Shown here one piece after another: positions 7,777 through 16,513 of a stretch of 64,000 bases of DNA (positions within the stretch are counted from its first letter, which is position 1; the number at the start of each line of letters is the position of its first letter). The DNA comes from Aurantimonas sp965217685 (GTDB lineage: Bacteria > Pseudomonadota > Alphaproteobacteria > Rhizobiales > Rhizobiaceae). The notes beneath the pieces were generated by a model that searched no databases, had not been told where the DNA came from, and saw only the letters and a list, made by a program, of their open reading frames with translations. Location of the stretch: NCBI GenBank assembly GCA_965217685.1, contig CBDCIZ010000003.1, positions 1,612,001 to 1,676,000 of the forward strand, read 5' to 3'. The position numbers and the translations under genes are program-made.

Positions 7777-10533
7777 TCATTCGGCCGCATCCTCGAAGGG
7801 CGGACGCTTGTCGTTTCTGTCGTCCTTGGCGTTCGTCTTATCGGCGCAGCTGTTGTCGGAAAGCTTGTCGCGCGGTGTCCGGGCCTCGTCGCCGCGGCCG
7901 GGCGGTTCGTCACCGGGCTGCGTCAGAGGGAAGGTGCAGATCACCGTGGTGGCGACGCCGGGTGTCGAATCGATGTGGATCCTGCCGTCGTGGAGCTCGA
8001 CGAAGCTTTTTACGATCGACAGGCCGAGACCGGCGCCGGAATGGCGTGCCCCGGCCGGATCGGCCTCGAAGCGCTCGAAGATGCGGTCGATGTTGTCGGG
8101 CGCAATTCCCGGGCCGCGATCGGTGACGGCGAAGGAGATGTGGCCGGCGCTGCGTTGCGCCTTCAGCTCGACGGTCGTCCCGGTCGGCGCGAAATTGACC
8201 GCATTCGACAGGAGGTTGAAGAGAATCTGGGTCAGCCGGTGACCGTCGGCCCGAAAGCTCTCGCCGGCGTCCGAGAGATCGATGTCGAGGGTCACCTTCG
8301 CCTCGTCGAAGCGCTCGCGCATGCCCTCGGCGGCGTGCTCCACCGTGTCGGCGATGACGACGTCGGACAGGTCGAGCGCCATGATCCCGGCATCGACCGT
8401 CGCCAGATCCAGGATGTCGTTGACGATGGTCAGCAATGTCGAGGTCGAGACGCCGATATAGCCGAGATATTCGTTCTGGCGTTCGTTGAGCGGGCCGGTT
8501 TCGGGCGAATTGAGCAGCGCCGAGAAGCCGATGATATTGGTCAGCGGCGAGCGCAGCTCGTAGTTCACGTGCTTGACGAAATCATTCTTGATCTGATTGG
8601 CCTGTTCCAACGCCGCGTTCTTCTCGATCAGCATCCGCTCGGCCTCGCGGGCATCGGAAATGTCGGAGAAGGTCAGCATGGTCTGGGCATTGGGCAGCGG
8701 AACGACGGCATAGGCGATGGTCTGGCCGGTGGAGAACATCAGCTCGCCGGCCTCGTTGGACCGGCCGCCTTCGTCGAAATCGGTGACCGCATGGGCAAAC
8801 AGCGTCCACTGGTCGATCCCGCCGCTGGCGGGCTCTGTCTCGTCGGCCTTCGCGATGCGTTTTGACATGGTCACGGTGGCGAGGTCGCCGAGGGCGTGGA
8901 TGCGGGGACGTGCGGCCAGAATGTCGCCGTCGAAACCGAAGAGGTCGGCGAAGGACGGGTTCGACAGCCGCAGCCGGCCGTCGCTGGCGAACACCGCGAC
9001 CGCCTCGCTCAGATAGTCGATGGTCTCGCGCTGCAGCTGCACCGTCGCCTTGATCTGGCTTTCCAGTTCGAGCTTCTCGGTGATATCCTCGAAGATCCAG
9101 GTGGCTCCGCCCCGCGGTTGCGGCGTCGCGATGACGCGCAGGGTTCTGGCGTCGGACAGATGCCAGAGCGTATGGGTCGGCTCGGTGGCGCGGTAGGCGG
9201 CCAGGTCCGTCTCCTGCATCTCGCTGCGCACCAGGCGTTCCGTCGGCAGGATGCCGTTGGTGCGCAAATGGTCGAGCAGCGACAAATGGTCGGGCTCGGT
9301 TTCCAGATAGGCGTTGGTGAGGTCGAAGAGACGCTGGAAGGCGGCGTTGTAGTAGGTGAGACGGGTCTTCTCGTCGAAGCGGGCCACGGCCGTCGTCAAC
9401 TGGTCAAGCGTTTCCGACTGGCTGTCGATGGTCTGGCGCAGCTCCATGCGCACCTGCTCGGTTTCGGTGACGTCGATGGCAAGGCCTGCCGAACCGAGAG
9501 GACCGGCCGCCTCGACCACGGAGAAGTTGCGCCGGTCGGCCTCGACGACGGTCGACAGTCGCTCGGAGACCATCGGCTGTTCGGCAAGCCGCGCGGCGAT
9601 CGTGCGCCGGTCCTGGGCGGCGAGGAATTCCATCTGGTGATTGAGCGCCGAATCCACCGAACGTGCGTCGACGGCTTTTGCATAGGCGGTGTTGATCCAG
9701 GTCAGCTTGCCATCACGGTCGCGCAGCCAGACCGGGATGGGCGCCGAATCGAACAGCGCCTGCATGGTCTCCAGCGTCGCCACCGCGCCGTGCTCGGCGT
9801 TTTCGGCCTCGCGCAGCTGGGCGCGCAGGCCGGCAAGGAGCACGAAGCGGACGGCGGCGAGACCGCCGATCGTGGTGCCGGTCGCCTCGATCAGCCGTCC
9901 GTCGAGAAGGTCGATCTCGGTCCGAAAGGTTTCGCCATGGCCTCGCAGGCGGGCGATGGCGTTGTCGAGGCGGCGGACGTTCTCCTGGGCCATCCAGTCG
10001 GCGAAGGCGAGGAAGCGCTTTTCCTCGGACGGTGCGCCGCAATCCTTGGGCAGTTTGCCGAAGATCTGCGGGGCGCCGTCGCCGGCATAGACCAAAAGCC
10101 GCTCTTCGCCGGTGGTCAGAAGCAGGGTGCGGGCCTCGGCCTCCGAGCGGCTTTCGACAAGGGCGGCGCGGAGCTGGTCGTTTTCGGCCGAGATCTGGCC
10201 ACGCTGGCGGATCAGGAAGACCGCGCTGAGCATCGAAGCGCCGATCAGGATGGCGAAGAGCGCCAGATAGAGGATATCGGCCGGGGTGAAGAGATCGGCG
10301 ACGTCGGACAGGTTCTGCAGTTCGGCTCGTGCCGTCTGCGGGATCAGAACCACCACGGCCACCCCGAGGCCGGCGGCCGCTCTTGGCCCGGCGCCCCGAT
10401 ACAGGGCCGGGTTTGCAGGTCTGACGGGTCCGCGCTTGCCGCGCGACGTGGATGGCCGCCACATCGATGCGGTGCCGGAATCCATCTGCATCCGATCAGC
10501 GCTTGCGCGCCCGGATTGTTTGCCCTCGATCAT
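7777..10533 (-). CDS. divL: DivL-type PAS histidine-kinase-like protein with Tyr in the H-box
   Basis: 918 residues: a hydrophobic stretch near 50-70, a membrane segment near 85-110 (DILYLALFAILIGASMLSAV), several PAS regions, then a kinase core. The H-box reads HVNYELRSPLTNIIGF, so Tyr658 replaces the phospho-accepting His. ATP-binding elements remain: ILFNLLSNAVNFAP (N), DRGPGIAP (G1) and GAGLGLSIVK (G2). This His-to-Tyr change is the hallmark of DivL, which in Caulobacter works with DivK and CckA to control CtrA at the cell pole. The neighbourhood (ahcY upstream, tsaE downstream) matches divL loci in this order. The start at 10533 has GGGAA seven bases upstream. Confidence 0.93.
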   Translation of the reverse strand: MIEGKQSGRASADRMQMDSGTASMWRPSTSRGKRGPVRPANPALYRGAGPRAAAGLGVAVVVLIPQTARAELQNLSDVADLFTPADILYLALFAILIGASMLSAVFLIRQRGQISAENDQLRAALVESRSEAEARTLLLTTGEERLLVYAGDGAPQIFGKLPKDCGAPSEEKRFLAFADWMAQENVRRLDNAIARLRGHGETFRTEIDLLDGRLIEATGTTIGGLAAVRFVLLAGLRAQLREAENAEHGAVATLETMQALFDSAPIPVWLRDRDGKLTWINTAYAKAVDARSVDSALNHQMEFLAAQDRRTIAARLAEQPMVSERLSTVVEADRRNFSVVEAAGPLGSAGLAIDVTETEQVRMELRQTIDSQSETLDQLTTAVARFDEKTRLTYYNAAFQRLFDLTNAYLETEPDHLSLLDHLRTNGILPTERLVRSEMQETDLAAYRATEPTHTLWHLSDARTLRVIATPQPRGGATWIFEDITEKLELESQIKATVQLQRETIDYLSEAVAVFASDGRLRLSNPSFADLFGFDGDILAARPRIHALGDLATVTMSKRIAKADETEPASGGIDQWTLFAHAVTDFDEGGRSNEAGELMFSTGQTIAYAVVPLPNAQTMLTFSDISDAREAERMLIEKNAALEQANQIKNDFVKHVNYELRSPLTNIIGFSALLNSPETGPLNERQNEYLGYIGVSTSTLLTIVNDILDLATVDAGIMALDLSDVVIADTVEHAAEGMRERFDEAKVTLDIDLSDAGESFRADGHRLTQILFNLLSNAVNFAPTGTTVELKAQRSAGHISFAVTDRGPGIAPDNIDRIFERFEADPAGARHSGAGLGLSIVKSFVELHDGRIHIDSTPGVATTVICTFPLTQPGDEPPGRGDEARTPRDKLSDNSCADKTNAKDDRNDKRPPFEDAAE

Positions 10534-11005
10534 TTTCAGTTCCCCGTATCCGTCCGCCGCCGCGTATCGAGATATGCCTCAACGCCACCGGATCGCCGAA
10601 GCGTTCGGTGCCGCGCCTTTCCGAAACCGGCGATCCGCCGGATCGCGTCGTCTTCGGATAGGCTGCCGAAATCGCGAATCCCCCCGCATTCCGGCGTGAC
10701 TCAGAACTCACGCATGCCGTGGCGACCCCGTCTTTCGCGCTGCGGTCCGAACAGTCGCCCCCGTCTTTCGGAACGCCCGCCGCGCGAGAAACGGAAGGAT
10801 GTCGAACCGGTCATCCATGCGCCGCCGCAAAAGCTTGCGAGGATGGCCGGCAGTCCTGCCGCCACGATTCGGTCATAGTACCGCAAGCCGAGTCAGGTGC
10901 AATCCACAAGAACTTCGCTGGTGGCAAAAAGAAAAGCCGCCGGGCGGTTGCTGCCCGGCGGCTTTTCTGAATCGGGTCCCGAAGAACCGGTCGCGATCGA
11001 AAAGA
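10534..11005. other. Intergenic region between ahcY and divL
   Basis: About 470 bp. The right-hand end carries the ahcY terminator. The remainder should contain the divL promoter, but I see no convincing boxes. A 61-codon minus-strand frame at 10701-10886 has no family resemblance and was not called. Confidence 0.5.
10926..10967 (-). terminator. Rho-independent terminator of ahcY
   Basis: A perfect 15-bp inverted repeat (10931-10945 with 10953-10967, loop of seven) reads on the minus strand as a GC-rich hairpin ending in GCTTTTC, followed by five T. It lies 38 bp after the ahcY stop. Confidence 0.9.
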
Positions 11006-12406
11006 TCAGTAGCGGTAATGCTCGGGCTTGTAGGGGCCGCTCGTCTCGACGCCGATATAGGCGGCCTGCTCGCCGGAGAGTTCGCTGAGCCTTGCGCCGA
11101 GCTTGTCGAGATGCAGGCGGGCAACCTTCTCGTCGAGATGCTTCGGCAGGACGTAGACTTCGTTCTTGTACTGCTCGCTCTTGGTGAACAGCTCGATTTG
11201 CGCCAGCGTCTGGTTGGTGAAGGACGCCGACATCACGAAGGATGGATGGCCGGTGGCGTTTCCGAGATTGAGAAGGCGGCCCTCCGACAGCAGGATCATC
11301 CGCTTGCCGTCGGCGAAGGTGATCATGTCGACCTGCGGCTTGATGTTGGTCCACTTCTGGTTCTTCAGGGCGCCGACCTGAATCTCGTTATCGAAATGGC
11401 CGATATTGCCGACGATCGCCATGTCCTTCATGGCGCGCATGTCGTCGATCGTGATGACGTCCTTGTTGCCGGTCGTGGTGATGAAGATGTCGGCGGTCTT
11501 CACCGCGTCCTGAAGGGTGACGACCTCGAAGCCGTCCATCGCCGCCTGCAGGGCGCAGATCGGGTCGACCTCGGTGACCTTGACGCGGGCGCCGGCGCCG
11601 GCGAGCGAAGCCGCCGAACCCTTGCCGACATCGCCGTAGCCGCACACGACCGCGACCTTGCCGGCCATCATCACGTCGGTGCCGCGGCGGATGCCGTCGA
11701 CCAGCGATTCCTTGCAGCCGTACTTGTTGTCGAACTTCGACTTGGTAACCGAGTCGTTGACGTTGATCGCCGGGAAGGGCAGGAGGCCCTTCTTCTGCAA
11801 CTGGTAGAGGCGGTTCACGCCGGTGGTGGTCTCCTCGGTGACACCCTTGATGGCTTCGCGCTGCTTCTTGAAGAAGCCCGGGGTCTCGGCCATCCGCTTC
11901 TTGATCTGCGCGAAGAGGATTTCCTCTTCCTCGTTGCCGGGGTTCGACAACACGTCCTCGCCTGCTTCGGCGCGGGCGCCGGTCAGGATGTACATCGTGG
12001 CGTCGCCGCCGTCGTCGAGGATCATGTTCGACGGCTGGCCGTCCGGCCACTGGAAGATCTGGTCGGTGTAGATCCAGTAATCCGTCAGGCTCTCGCCCTT
12101 GATGGCGAAGACCGGCGTGCCGCCGGCGGCGATCGCCGCGGCCGCATGATCCTGGGTCGAGAAGATGTTGCAGGAGGCCCAGCGGACCTCGGCGCCGAGC
12201 GCCGTCAGCGTCTCGATGAGGACGGCGGTCTGGATCGTCATGTGAAGCGAGCCGGTGATGCGCGCGCCCTTCAAGGGCTTGGCGGAACCAAACTCCTCAC
12301 GGCAGGCCATCAGGCCCGGCATCTCGGTTTCGGCGATGTCGATCTCCTTGCGACCGTAGTCGGCAAGGGCGATGTCGGCGACGACGTAGTCTTGGGCGTT
12401 GGCCAT
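11006..12406 (-). CDS. ahcY: Adenosylhomocysteinase (SAH hydrolase)
   Basis: 466 residues, the usual length in this order. It hydrolyses S-adenosylhomocysteine to adenosine and homocysteine, removing the product inhibitor of methyltransferases. Recognisable blocks include GSLHMTIQTAVLIETL, SCNIFSTQDHAAAA, the NAD-binding loop VVCGYGDVGKGSAASL, GNIGHFDNEIQV and the C-terminal SGPYKPEHYRY. ATG 12406 was preferred over TTG 12412 because it gives the standard N-terminus MANAQDYVVADIALA. The gene probably forms its own unit, with an intrinsic terminator downstream and a 324-bp promoter region upstream. MetK of the same cycle is encoded near 61 kb. Confidence 0.97.
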   Translation of the reverse strand: MANAQDYVVADIALADYGRKEIDIAETEMPGLMACREEFGSAKPLKGARITGSLHMTIQTAVLIETLTALGAEVRWASCNIFSTQDHAAAAIAAGGTPVFAIKGESLTDYWIYTDQIFQWPDGQPSNMILDDGGDATMYILTGARAEAGEDVLSNPGNEEEEILFAQIKKRMAETPGFFKKQREAIKGVTEETTTGVNRLYQLQKKGLLPFPAINVNDSVTKSKFDNKYGCKESLVDGIRRGTDVMMAGKVAVVCGYGDVGKGSAASLAGAGARVKVTEVDPICALQAAMDGFEVVTLQDAVKTADIFITTTGNKDVITIDDMRAMKDMAIVGNIGHFDNEIQVGALKNQKWTNIKPQVDMITFADGKRMILLSEGRLLNLGNATGHPSFVMSASFTNQTLAQIELFTKSEQYKNEVYVLPKHLDEKVARLHLDKLGARLSELSGEQAAYIGVETSGPYKPEHYRY

Positions 12407-12522
12407 GGTCAAGTCCGTTCGTTCGAAGAAAAGAGCTGGTCGAAAAGTCTCGGCGCCCGGCTGGATAAGCCGGCGTCTCGGGGCGAGGGTCTAACAGTCG
12501 CGCGGCCCTCCGGCAAGAGGAC

Positions 12523-12538
12523 ATAAACATTTGCTTAT
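12523..12538. promoter_or_regulatory. Candidate operator: A+T-rich palindrome upstream of ahcY
   Basis: ATAAACATTTGCTTAT is an inverted repeat with one mismatch per arm (ATAAACA/TGCTTAT), placed about 117 bp upstream of ahcY in a locally A+T-rich patch. Regulators of the SAM cycle are known to bind palindromes near ahcY in Proteobacteria; identity with any of those sites is not established here. Confidence 0.35.
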
Positions 12539-12540
12539 AT

Positions 12541-12580
12541 CTTGATTAGGCGAGGGGCCTATCGCTTGATCAGGCAAGGG
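12541..12580. repeat. Pair of 16-bp direct repeats, 24-bp period
   Basis: CTTGATTAGGCGAGGG (12541-12556) and CTTGATCAGGCAAGGG (12565-12580) match at 14 of 16 positions. The spacing of just over two helical turns is what tandem operator half-sites often show. Confidence 0.5.
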
Positions 12581-12730
12581 AAAGCCCGGAACCGGGCGCC
12601 GAAAGCCGCAAAATGAGCGTTGCCCACATCTCGCTGAACGCGCGGCGATTGTCGCAGTGCTGAAATTGGCGGTAGTCTGCAAGAAACCGGCGTTCGAACC
12701 CGGACCTGAAAGGCGTGGGAGGAAGACGGC

Positions 12731-14848
12731 ATGTGGATCGGAGCCTTGCGACTGGCCGTGGTCTTGGCCTTCGGTGCAGTCTTCGACCTGACCGGCGGAG
12801 CGGGGGGGAGCCGCATCGCCCTCGCCCAGACGCCGCCGGCCACATCCTCGAGGCCGTCGGGTCAGCTGACGGCGCAATCGCCCGCCGACGCAGACACCTT
12901 GCCCTCGGCCGACAAGGGGGAAGCCGCTGTCGAGGCCCGGCGATCGATCGGGGCGGTGGCCGCCGGCGGCAAGCTTCCGCCCGAACAGGGCCTTTTCGGC
13001 TTTTTGCTGCCCTATACGCCGTCGCTGTTCGATCTCGGGGTCGTCGCCGCCCGCAATGTCGCCGTCGTCACCTACGGGTCGCGGCGCTACGATCCGGTGA
13101 CGCGGGCACTGGTGGTCAGCGGCCTCGATATCCGGCGCGACGCGTTTCACCTGGCGATCGGCCAGGCTCGAATTTCGGCCGATCAGGTGGTTCTTGCCGG
13201 CGTTGCGCTCGACACGGGCGATCTGCCGCTCGATCCCCTGGTGCGCGAGGTGTTGAAGAAGCTCGATCGACAGACGGTTATCGGCGACATCGTGATGGCA
13301 TTCGATGCAAACGCGCCGACCGCCGACTACGCCGTAACCGCGTCGATCGCGTTTGACGGGGCGGGTACGCTCGACCTGTCCGCCGATCTTCTCGGCTTCC
13401 ATATACTCGCGCCGCTGGACGCGGCCGATCGCACGCTTGGCATTCAGGAGGACTTGCAGCCGGAATCCAGCGGTCCGCAAGTGGTGGGCAAACTTCGCGC
13501 GGCGTCCCTGAGCTTTCGCGATTCCGGCCTGATCGCCGCGCTCTACGACGTCGTCGGCCGCAGCCAGGGGATGTCGCCCGATCAGGCGCGCGGGACGGCG
13601 GCGATGATGGCCGGCATCGGAATCGCTTCGCTGACCGGCGCCCTGGAGGGGCCGCCGAACCCCGATCTTCGGACGAAGACGGCCGAATGGTCGGCGACGG
13701 TGCAGTCCTTCCTGCGTGATCCGGGGCGCCTGACCGTCACGCTTTCCCCGCCGCAGCCTTTCGATCTCTCGGTGCTCAATACGCGCGGCCTGACGAGCGA
13801 CGACGTTCTGGTGCTCGGACCTCGGGTCGTTTCGGGCCCGGACCAGCGCATCGCGCTGGTCGATCCCGCTCGGATCGCCGCCGCGCCCGGCGGGCCGATC
13901 ACCGAAACCCTGCCGGCGGCAAAAGCCTTTATCGACGGGGTCGGCGTGCCGCAGGATCTGGCGCGCGGGGTGGCGCTGGCGCTGGTGCCGGCAGCCAAGG
14001 GCAATCGCGTCGCCATCGCGCTCCTGTCGCGTGCCGTGGCGCTTGATCCGGGCGTCGCGATCCCGCAGGACCAATTGCGCAGCGCCTATGTCGCGTTGCT
14101 GCTCGCCGGCGCCGACGGGTTGTTGGCCGAGGGAGGCTCGGCCGACGCCCTGCGCGATCGCCTCAGTCCCGAAGAGATCGCCGTGGCCGAGGACGAAGCG
14201 CTGACCCGCTGGCGCGAGACGGCGGCGGGCCAGGCCCAGCACACGGCGGAACTTGCAGCCTTCGAGAGCCGCGATTGGGCGGCCATCCGCAGCTTTGCCT
14301 ACGCCTATTACGAGGGCACCACGATGCCGCGCAACGCCATGCGCGCCTACGGCTGGACCTCGATCGCCGCCGCTGGAGGCGACCGCATCGCCGCCAGCCT
14401 GCGCGACGATCTCACCCGGGCGGTGGCCGCGGGCCGCATCGTTCTGCCGCTCGATCGTGCCCGCCAGGCGACCGACGATCTTTGGACACTGATCGTCAAG
14501 AAAAACACCGCGCTCGATCCGGCTGCGGCGATGACCGGCCAGGATACCGGTGCGCAGGAAGGCGGCGGCACATCGCCGGCGGCACCCCGCACAGGTGAGG
14601 CTTTGCCGCCCGCAAGTCGCGGCATTCAAGGTCTCCAGGGCGATACGGCCGGCCCGATCGACCGAGAATCCGGTCAAAAACCCGGCCCCTCGCAGGGCCA
14701 GGGCGCCGGCGACGGCAGCCGGGGTATCGGGGGCGATTTCGAACCGCGTCCGCAGGCGAAGCCGTCGCCGGGCTCACGGGCGCTCACGACCGATCCCGCG
14801 GCATTGGATGGCGCGCCCCCGGCGACCGGCGAATTTCCCGCGAAATAA
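12731..14848 (+). CDS. Secreted protein of unknown function with a Sel1-like C-terminal motif
   Basis: I do not recognise a family for most of this 705-residue protein. A signal peptide is clear (hydrophobic stretch from residue 4, Ala-rich, likely cut after ALAQ near residue 33). Residues about 90-350 look like a beta-rich domain (VAVVTYGSRRYDPVTRALVV, then VTASIAFDGAGTLDLSADLL). Near 515-555 a single segment, YYEGTTMPRNAMRAYGWTSI followed by AAAGGD, resembles one Sel1 repeat. The last 90 residues are Pro/Gly/Gln-rich and probably disordered. GGGAGGAAG precedes ATG 12731, a strong ribosome-binding site. Likely a periplasmic protein; being between ahcY and ptsH gives no clear functional hint. 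Confidence 0.75.
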   Translation: MWIGALRLAVVLAFGAVFDLTGGAGGSRIALAQTPPATSSRPSGQLTAQSPADADTLPSADKGEAAVEARRSIGAVAAGGKLPPEQGLFGFLLPYTPSLFDLGVVAARNVAVVTYGSRRYDPVTRALVVSGLDIRRDAFHLAIGQARISADQVVLAGVALDTGDLPLDPLVREVLKKLDRQTVIGDIVMAFDANAPTADYAVTASIAFDGAGTLDLSADLLGFHILAPLDAADRTLGIQEDLQPESSGPQVVGKLRAASLSFRDSGLIAALYDVVGRSQGMSPDQARGTAAMMAGIGIASLTGALEGPPNPDLRTKTAEWSATVQSFLRDPGRLTVTLSPPQPFDLSVLNTRGLTSDDVLVLGPRVVSGPDQRIALVDPARIAAAPGGPITETLPAAKAFIDGVGVPQDLARGVALALVPAAKGNRVAIALLSRAVALDPGVAIPQDQLRSAYVALLLAGADGLLAEGGSADALRDRLSPEEIAVAEDEALTRWRETAAGQAQHTAELAAFESRDWAAIRSFAYAYYEGTTMPRNAMRAYGWTSIAAAGGDRIAASLRDDLTRAVAAGRIVLPLDRARQATDDLWTLIVKKNTALDPAAAMTGQDTGAQEGGGTSPAAPRTGEALPPASRGIQGLQGDTAGPIDRESGQKPGPSQGQGAGDGSRGIGGDFEPRPQAKPSPGSRALTTDPAALDGAPPATGEFPAK

Positions 14849-14900
14849 CGGCGACCAAGCAAGCATGGTTAGAACCCGCTTGACGATCAGGCCTTGGCCG

Positions 14901-15350
14901 TCAGCATTCTTCGCCGAAGCGATCGGCAACAAGGCGCTGGATCGCGTCGAGGGCCTGGGTTCTCTCGGGTCCGGTGGCGCTGACCGTGATGGTCGTGCCG
15001 AGGCTGGCGGCCAGCATCATCAGGCCCATGATCGACTGGCCACCGACGGTCATGTCCTCGCGCGAGACGATGATCGCGGCGTCGAAGCCTTCCGCCGTCT
15101 GGACGAATTTCGCCGAGGCGCGGGCGTGCAGGCCCCGGCGGTTGACGATGGTCAGGTGCCGCGGCCCCGACACGCTGTCCGAAGCGATCTTCGGTTCCCG
15201 ATCCTGCTCCGCCACCGGTGCCTTGGGCATCGGGACCTCCTCATCCGCCATGCGACCTTCGCTTTCGCAATACGGATCCATGGCGGCTTCGGATGCCGGC
15301 TCGTTCGGTGCGGACGGGGCTCGAACCGCCCCTTCATCGAGATCTGTCAT
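14901..15350 (-). CDS. ptsH: HPr/NPr phosphocarrier protein with N-terminal extension
   Basis: 149 residues. The last 85 are a standard HPr domain: NRRGLHARASAKFV carries the phospho-accepting His75, and QSIMGLMML carries Ser106, the position phosphorylated by HPr kinase. In this order HPr belongs to a regulatory PTS (EI-Ntr, HPr, EIIA) without sugar transport. The first 62 residues are acidic and proline-rich and absent from typical HPr. The start is supported by a 4-bp ATGA overlap with the upstream EIIA gene; internal ATGs (residues 24, 34, 41) are alternatives. The gene is last in the chvI-chvG-hprK-manX-ptsH set. Confidence 0.93.
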   Translation of the reverse strand: MTDLDEGAVRAPSAPNEPASEAAMDPYCESEGRMADEEVPMPKAPVAEQDREPKIASDSVSGPRHLTIVNRRGLHARASAKFVQTAEGFDAAIIVSREDMTVGGQSIMGLMMLAASLGTTITVSATGPERTQALDAIQRLVADRFGEEC

Positions 15351-15748
15351 TTTCCGCTGAGGATCCGGCTGGCGACATTGATGTATTTGCGGCCTGCATC
15401 CTGCGCTTCGACGAGTGCGTCGGCGAGAGTCTTGTCTTCGCGCACGCTGGCGAGCTTGATCAGCATCGGCAGGTTGACGCCGGCGAGAACGTCGATGCGG
15501 GTGCCGTCCATCACCGAGATGGCAAGGTTGGACGGGGTGCCGCCGAACATGTCGGTGAGGATGATGACGCCGGCGCCGCGCTCGGCTCGCGCGACCGCCT
15601 CGACGATGTCGATGCGCCGCTGCTCCATGTCGTCTTCCGGCCCGATCGAGATGGTCTCGAACGCGTCCTGCGGCCCGACCACATGCTCCACCGCGTGGCG
15701 AAACTCGTCGGCAAGCCGGCCATGGGTGACGAGGACCAGTCCGATCAT
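15347..15748 (-). CDS. manX: PTS EIIA component, mannose-type (regulatory)
   Basis: 133 residues, a single EIIA domain of the mannose family. The N-terminus MIGLVLVTHGRLADEF has the active His9, and ILTDMFGGTPSNLA is the second family block. No EIIB, EIIC or EIID genes accompany it, which is normal for alphaproteobacteria, where this EIIA acts in signalling after receiving phosphate from HPr. ATG 15748 matches the family N-terminus; longer readings add unrelated sequence. The stop overlaps the ptsH start (ATGA), so the two are translationally coupled. Confidence 0.94.
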   Translation of the reverse strand: MIGLVLVTHGRLADEFRHAVEHVVGPQDAFETISIGPEDDMEQRRIDIVEAVARAERGAGVIILTDMFGGTPSNLAISVMDGTRIDVLAGVNLPMLIKLASVREDKTLADALVEAQDAGRKYINVASRILSGK

Positions 15749-15952
15749 GCCGGCGACGCCACGGTCAGGCGGACGCACGAGCGTCGGGTTCGTTGGGGTT
15801 TCAAATGGCCACTCCCTCGAAGAGCGTCGGCTTCTGTGCCCGATCGCCCACGCACGACGATGGCCGGGAACGCGCGGCCATATTGCGGCGCATTCTCGCA
15901 TCCTGCCGCCGATGCGCAAGCGAAATGTCGCATGGACTGGACAAGTCGGCGA

Positions 15953-16513
15953 TTACGGTTCGTCCAACAGGGTGCCGCAAGCGAGCGAGACGAGGATGTC
16001 GGCGCCGAAAGCCGATTGCCGCATGGGCAATCGGATCAGGCGCACAGCAGCCCCGTACGCGGTTGTCGTTTCGTGGCCTGGCAGGCGCTCGATCGCTTCG
16101 GACGCTGTAAGCTCGACGACGAGGTCGAGCCGCGCAAACGGGGCCGTCGACGCTTCCCGCAGAATCCCGACGCCGGATATCTCGATGAGACCCACCAGGC
16201 GTTCGGGGCCCGAAAGCCGGGTGCCGTCGACGTCCTGATCAACGATCACCCGGTCGTCGGCAACGAGACGGGCGTCGAGGCCAGACGCCGCGCCGCGCCG
16301 GAGTGTCGACAGGCACAACGCCGATTTGCCCGAACGTGCCGGACCGACGACGAGGATGCCGATGCCGTTCAGGAGAAGTGCGCAGCCATGGATGTTGGCC
16401 GAGGGCTCGGTGAGCGCCGTTCTCCGGGCGGACCGCACCGGCGCCGGCGCCGCGGGGCTCGCTGCGTCGGGCCGCAGGCCGTCTGCGTCGCCGGGGGGCG
16501 GCACGCCGCTCAT
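15953..16513 (-). CDS. hprK: HPr kinase/phosphorylase, short alphaproteobacterial form
   Basis: 186 residues containing only the C-terminal catalytic domain of HprK; the N-terminal domain of Firmicutes HprK is absent, as is usual in this group. Walker A GPARSGKSA lies at 57-65, with LVADDRVIV and GLIEISGVGILR downstream. It phosphorylates the regulatory Ser of HPr. The first 35 residues are a Pro/Ala-rich extension. Its ATG overlaps the chvG stop by four bases (ATGA). About 200 bp separate it from the EIIA gene, so a separate transcript start there is possible. Confidence 0.94.
   Translation of the reverse strand: MSGVPPPGDADGLRPDAASPAAPAPVRSARRTALTEPSANIHGCALLLNGIGILVVGPARSGKSALCLSTLRRGAASGLDARLVADDRVIVDQDVDGTRLSGPERLVGLIEISGVGILREASTAPFARLDLVVELTASEAIERLPGHETTTAYGAAVRLIRLPMRQSAFGADILVSLACGTLLDEP

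Larger units (their letters stand above)
12407..12730. other. Divergent promoter region, ahcY and secreted 705-aa protein
   Basis: 324 bp between divergent starts. It includes an A+T-rich palindrome at 12523-12538 and two related 16-bp direct repeats at 12541-12580 (listed separately). No small gene is supported. Confidence 0.5.

Noticed and set aside
8896..10878. 660-codon plus-strand frame opposite divL
   Set aside because: Antisense of a gene with intact PAS and kinase motifs; no domain of its own.
10701..10886. 61-codon minus-strand ORF between ahcY and divL
   Set aside because: No ribosome-binding site, no homology seen, Arg-rich shadow-like composition.
12685..12712. tRNA T-loop-like GTTCGAAC inside CCGG arms
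   Set aside because: Only a 4-bp self-complementary stem, no acceptor, D or anticodon arm around it.
12491..14677. 728-codon minus-strand frame opposite the 705-aa secreted protein
   Set aside because: The plus strand has a signal peptide and a strong ribosome-binding site; the minus frame has neither and its composition is typical of a shadow frame.
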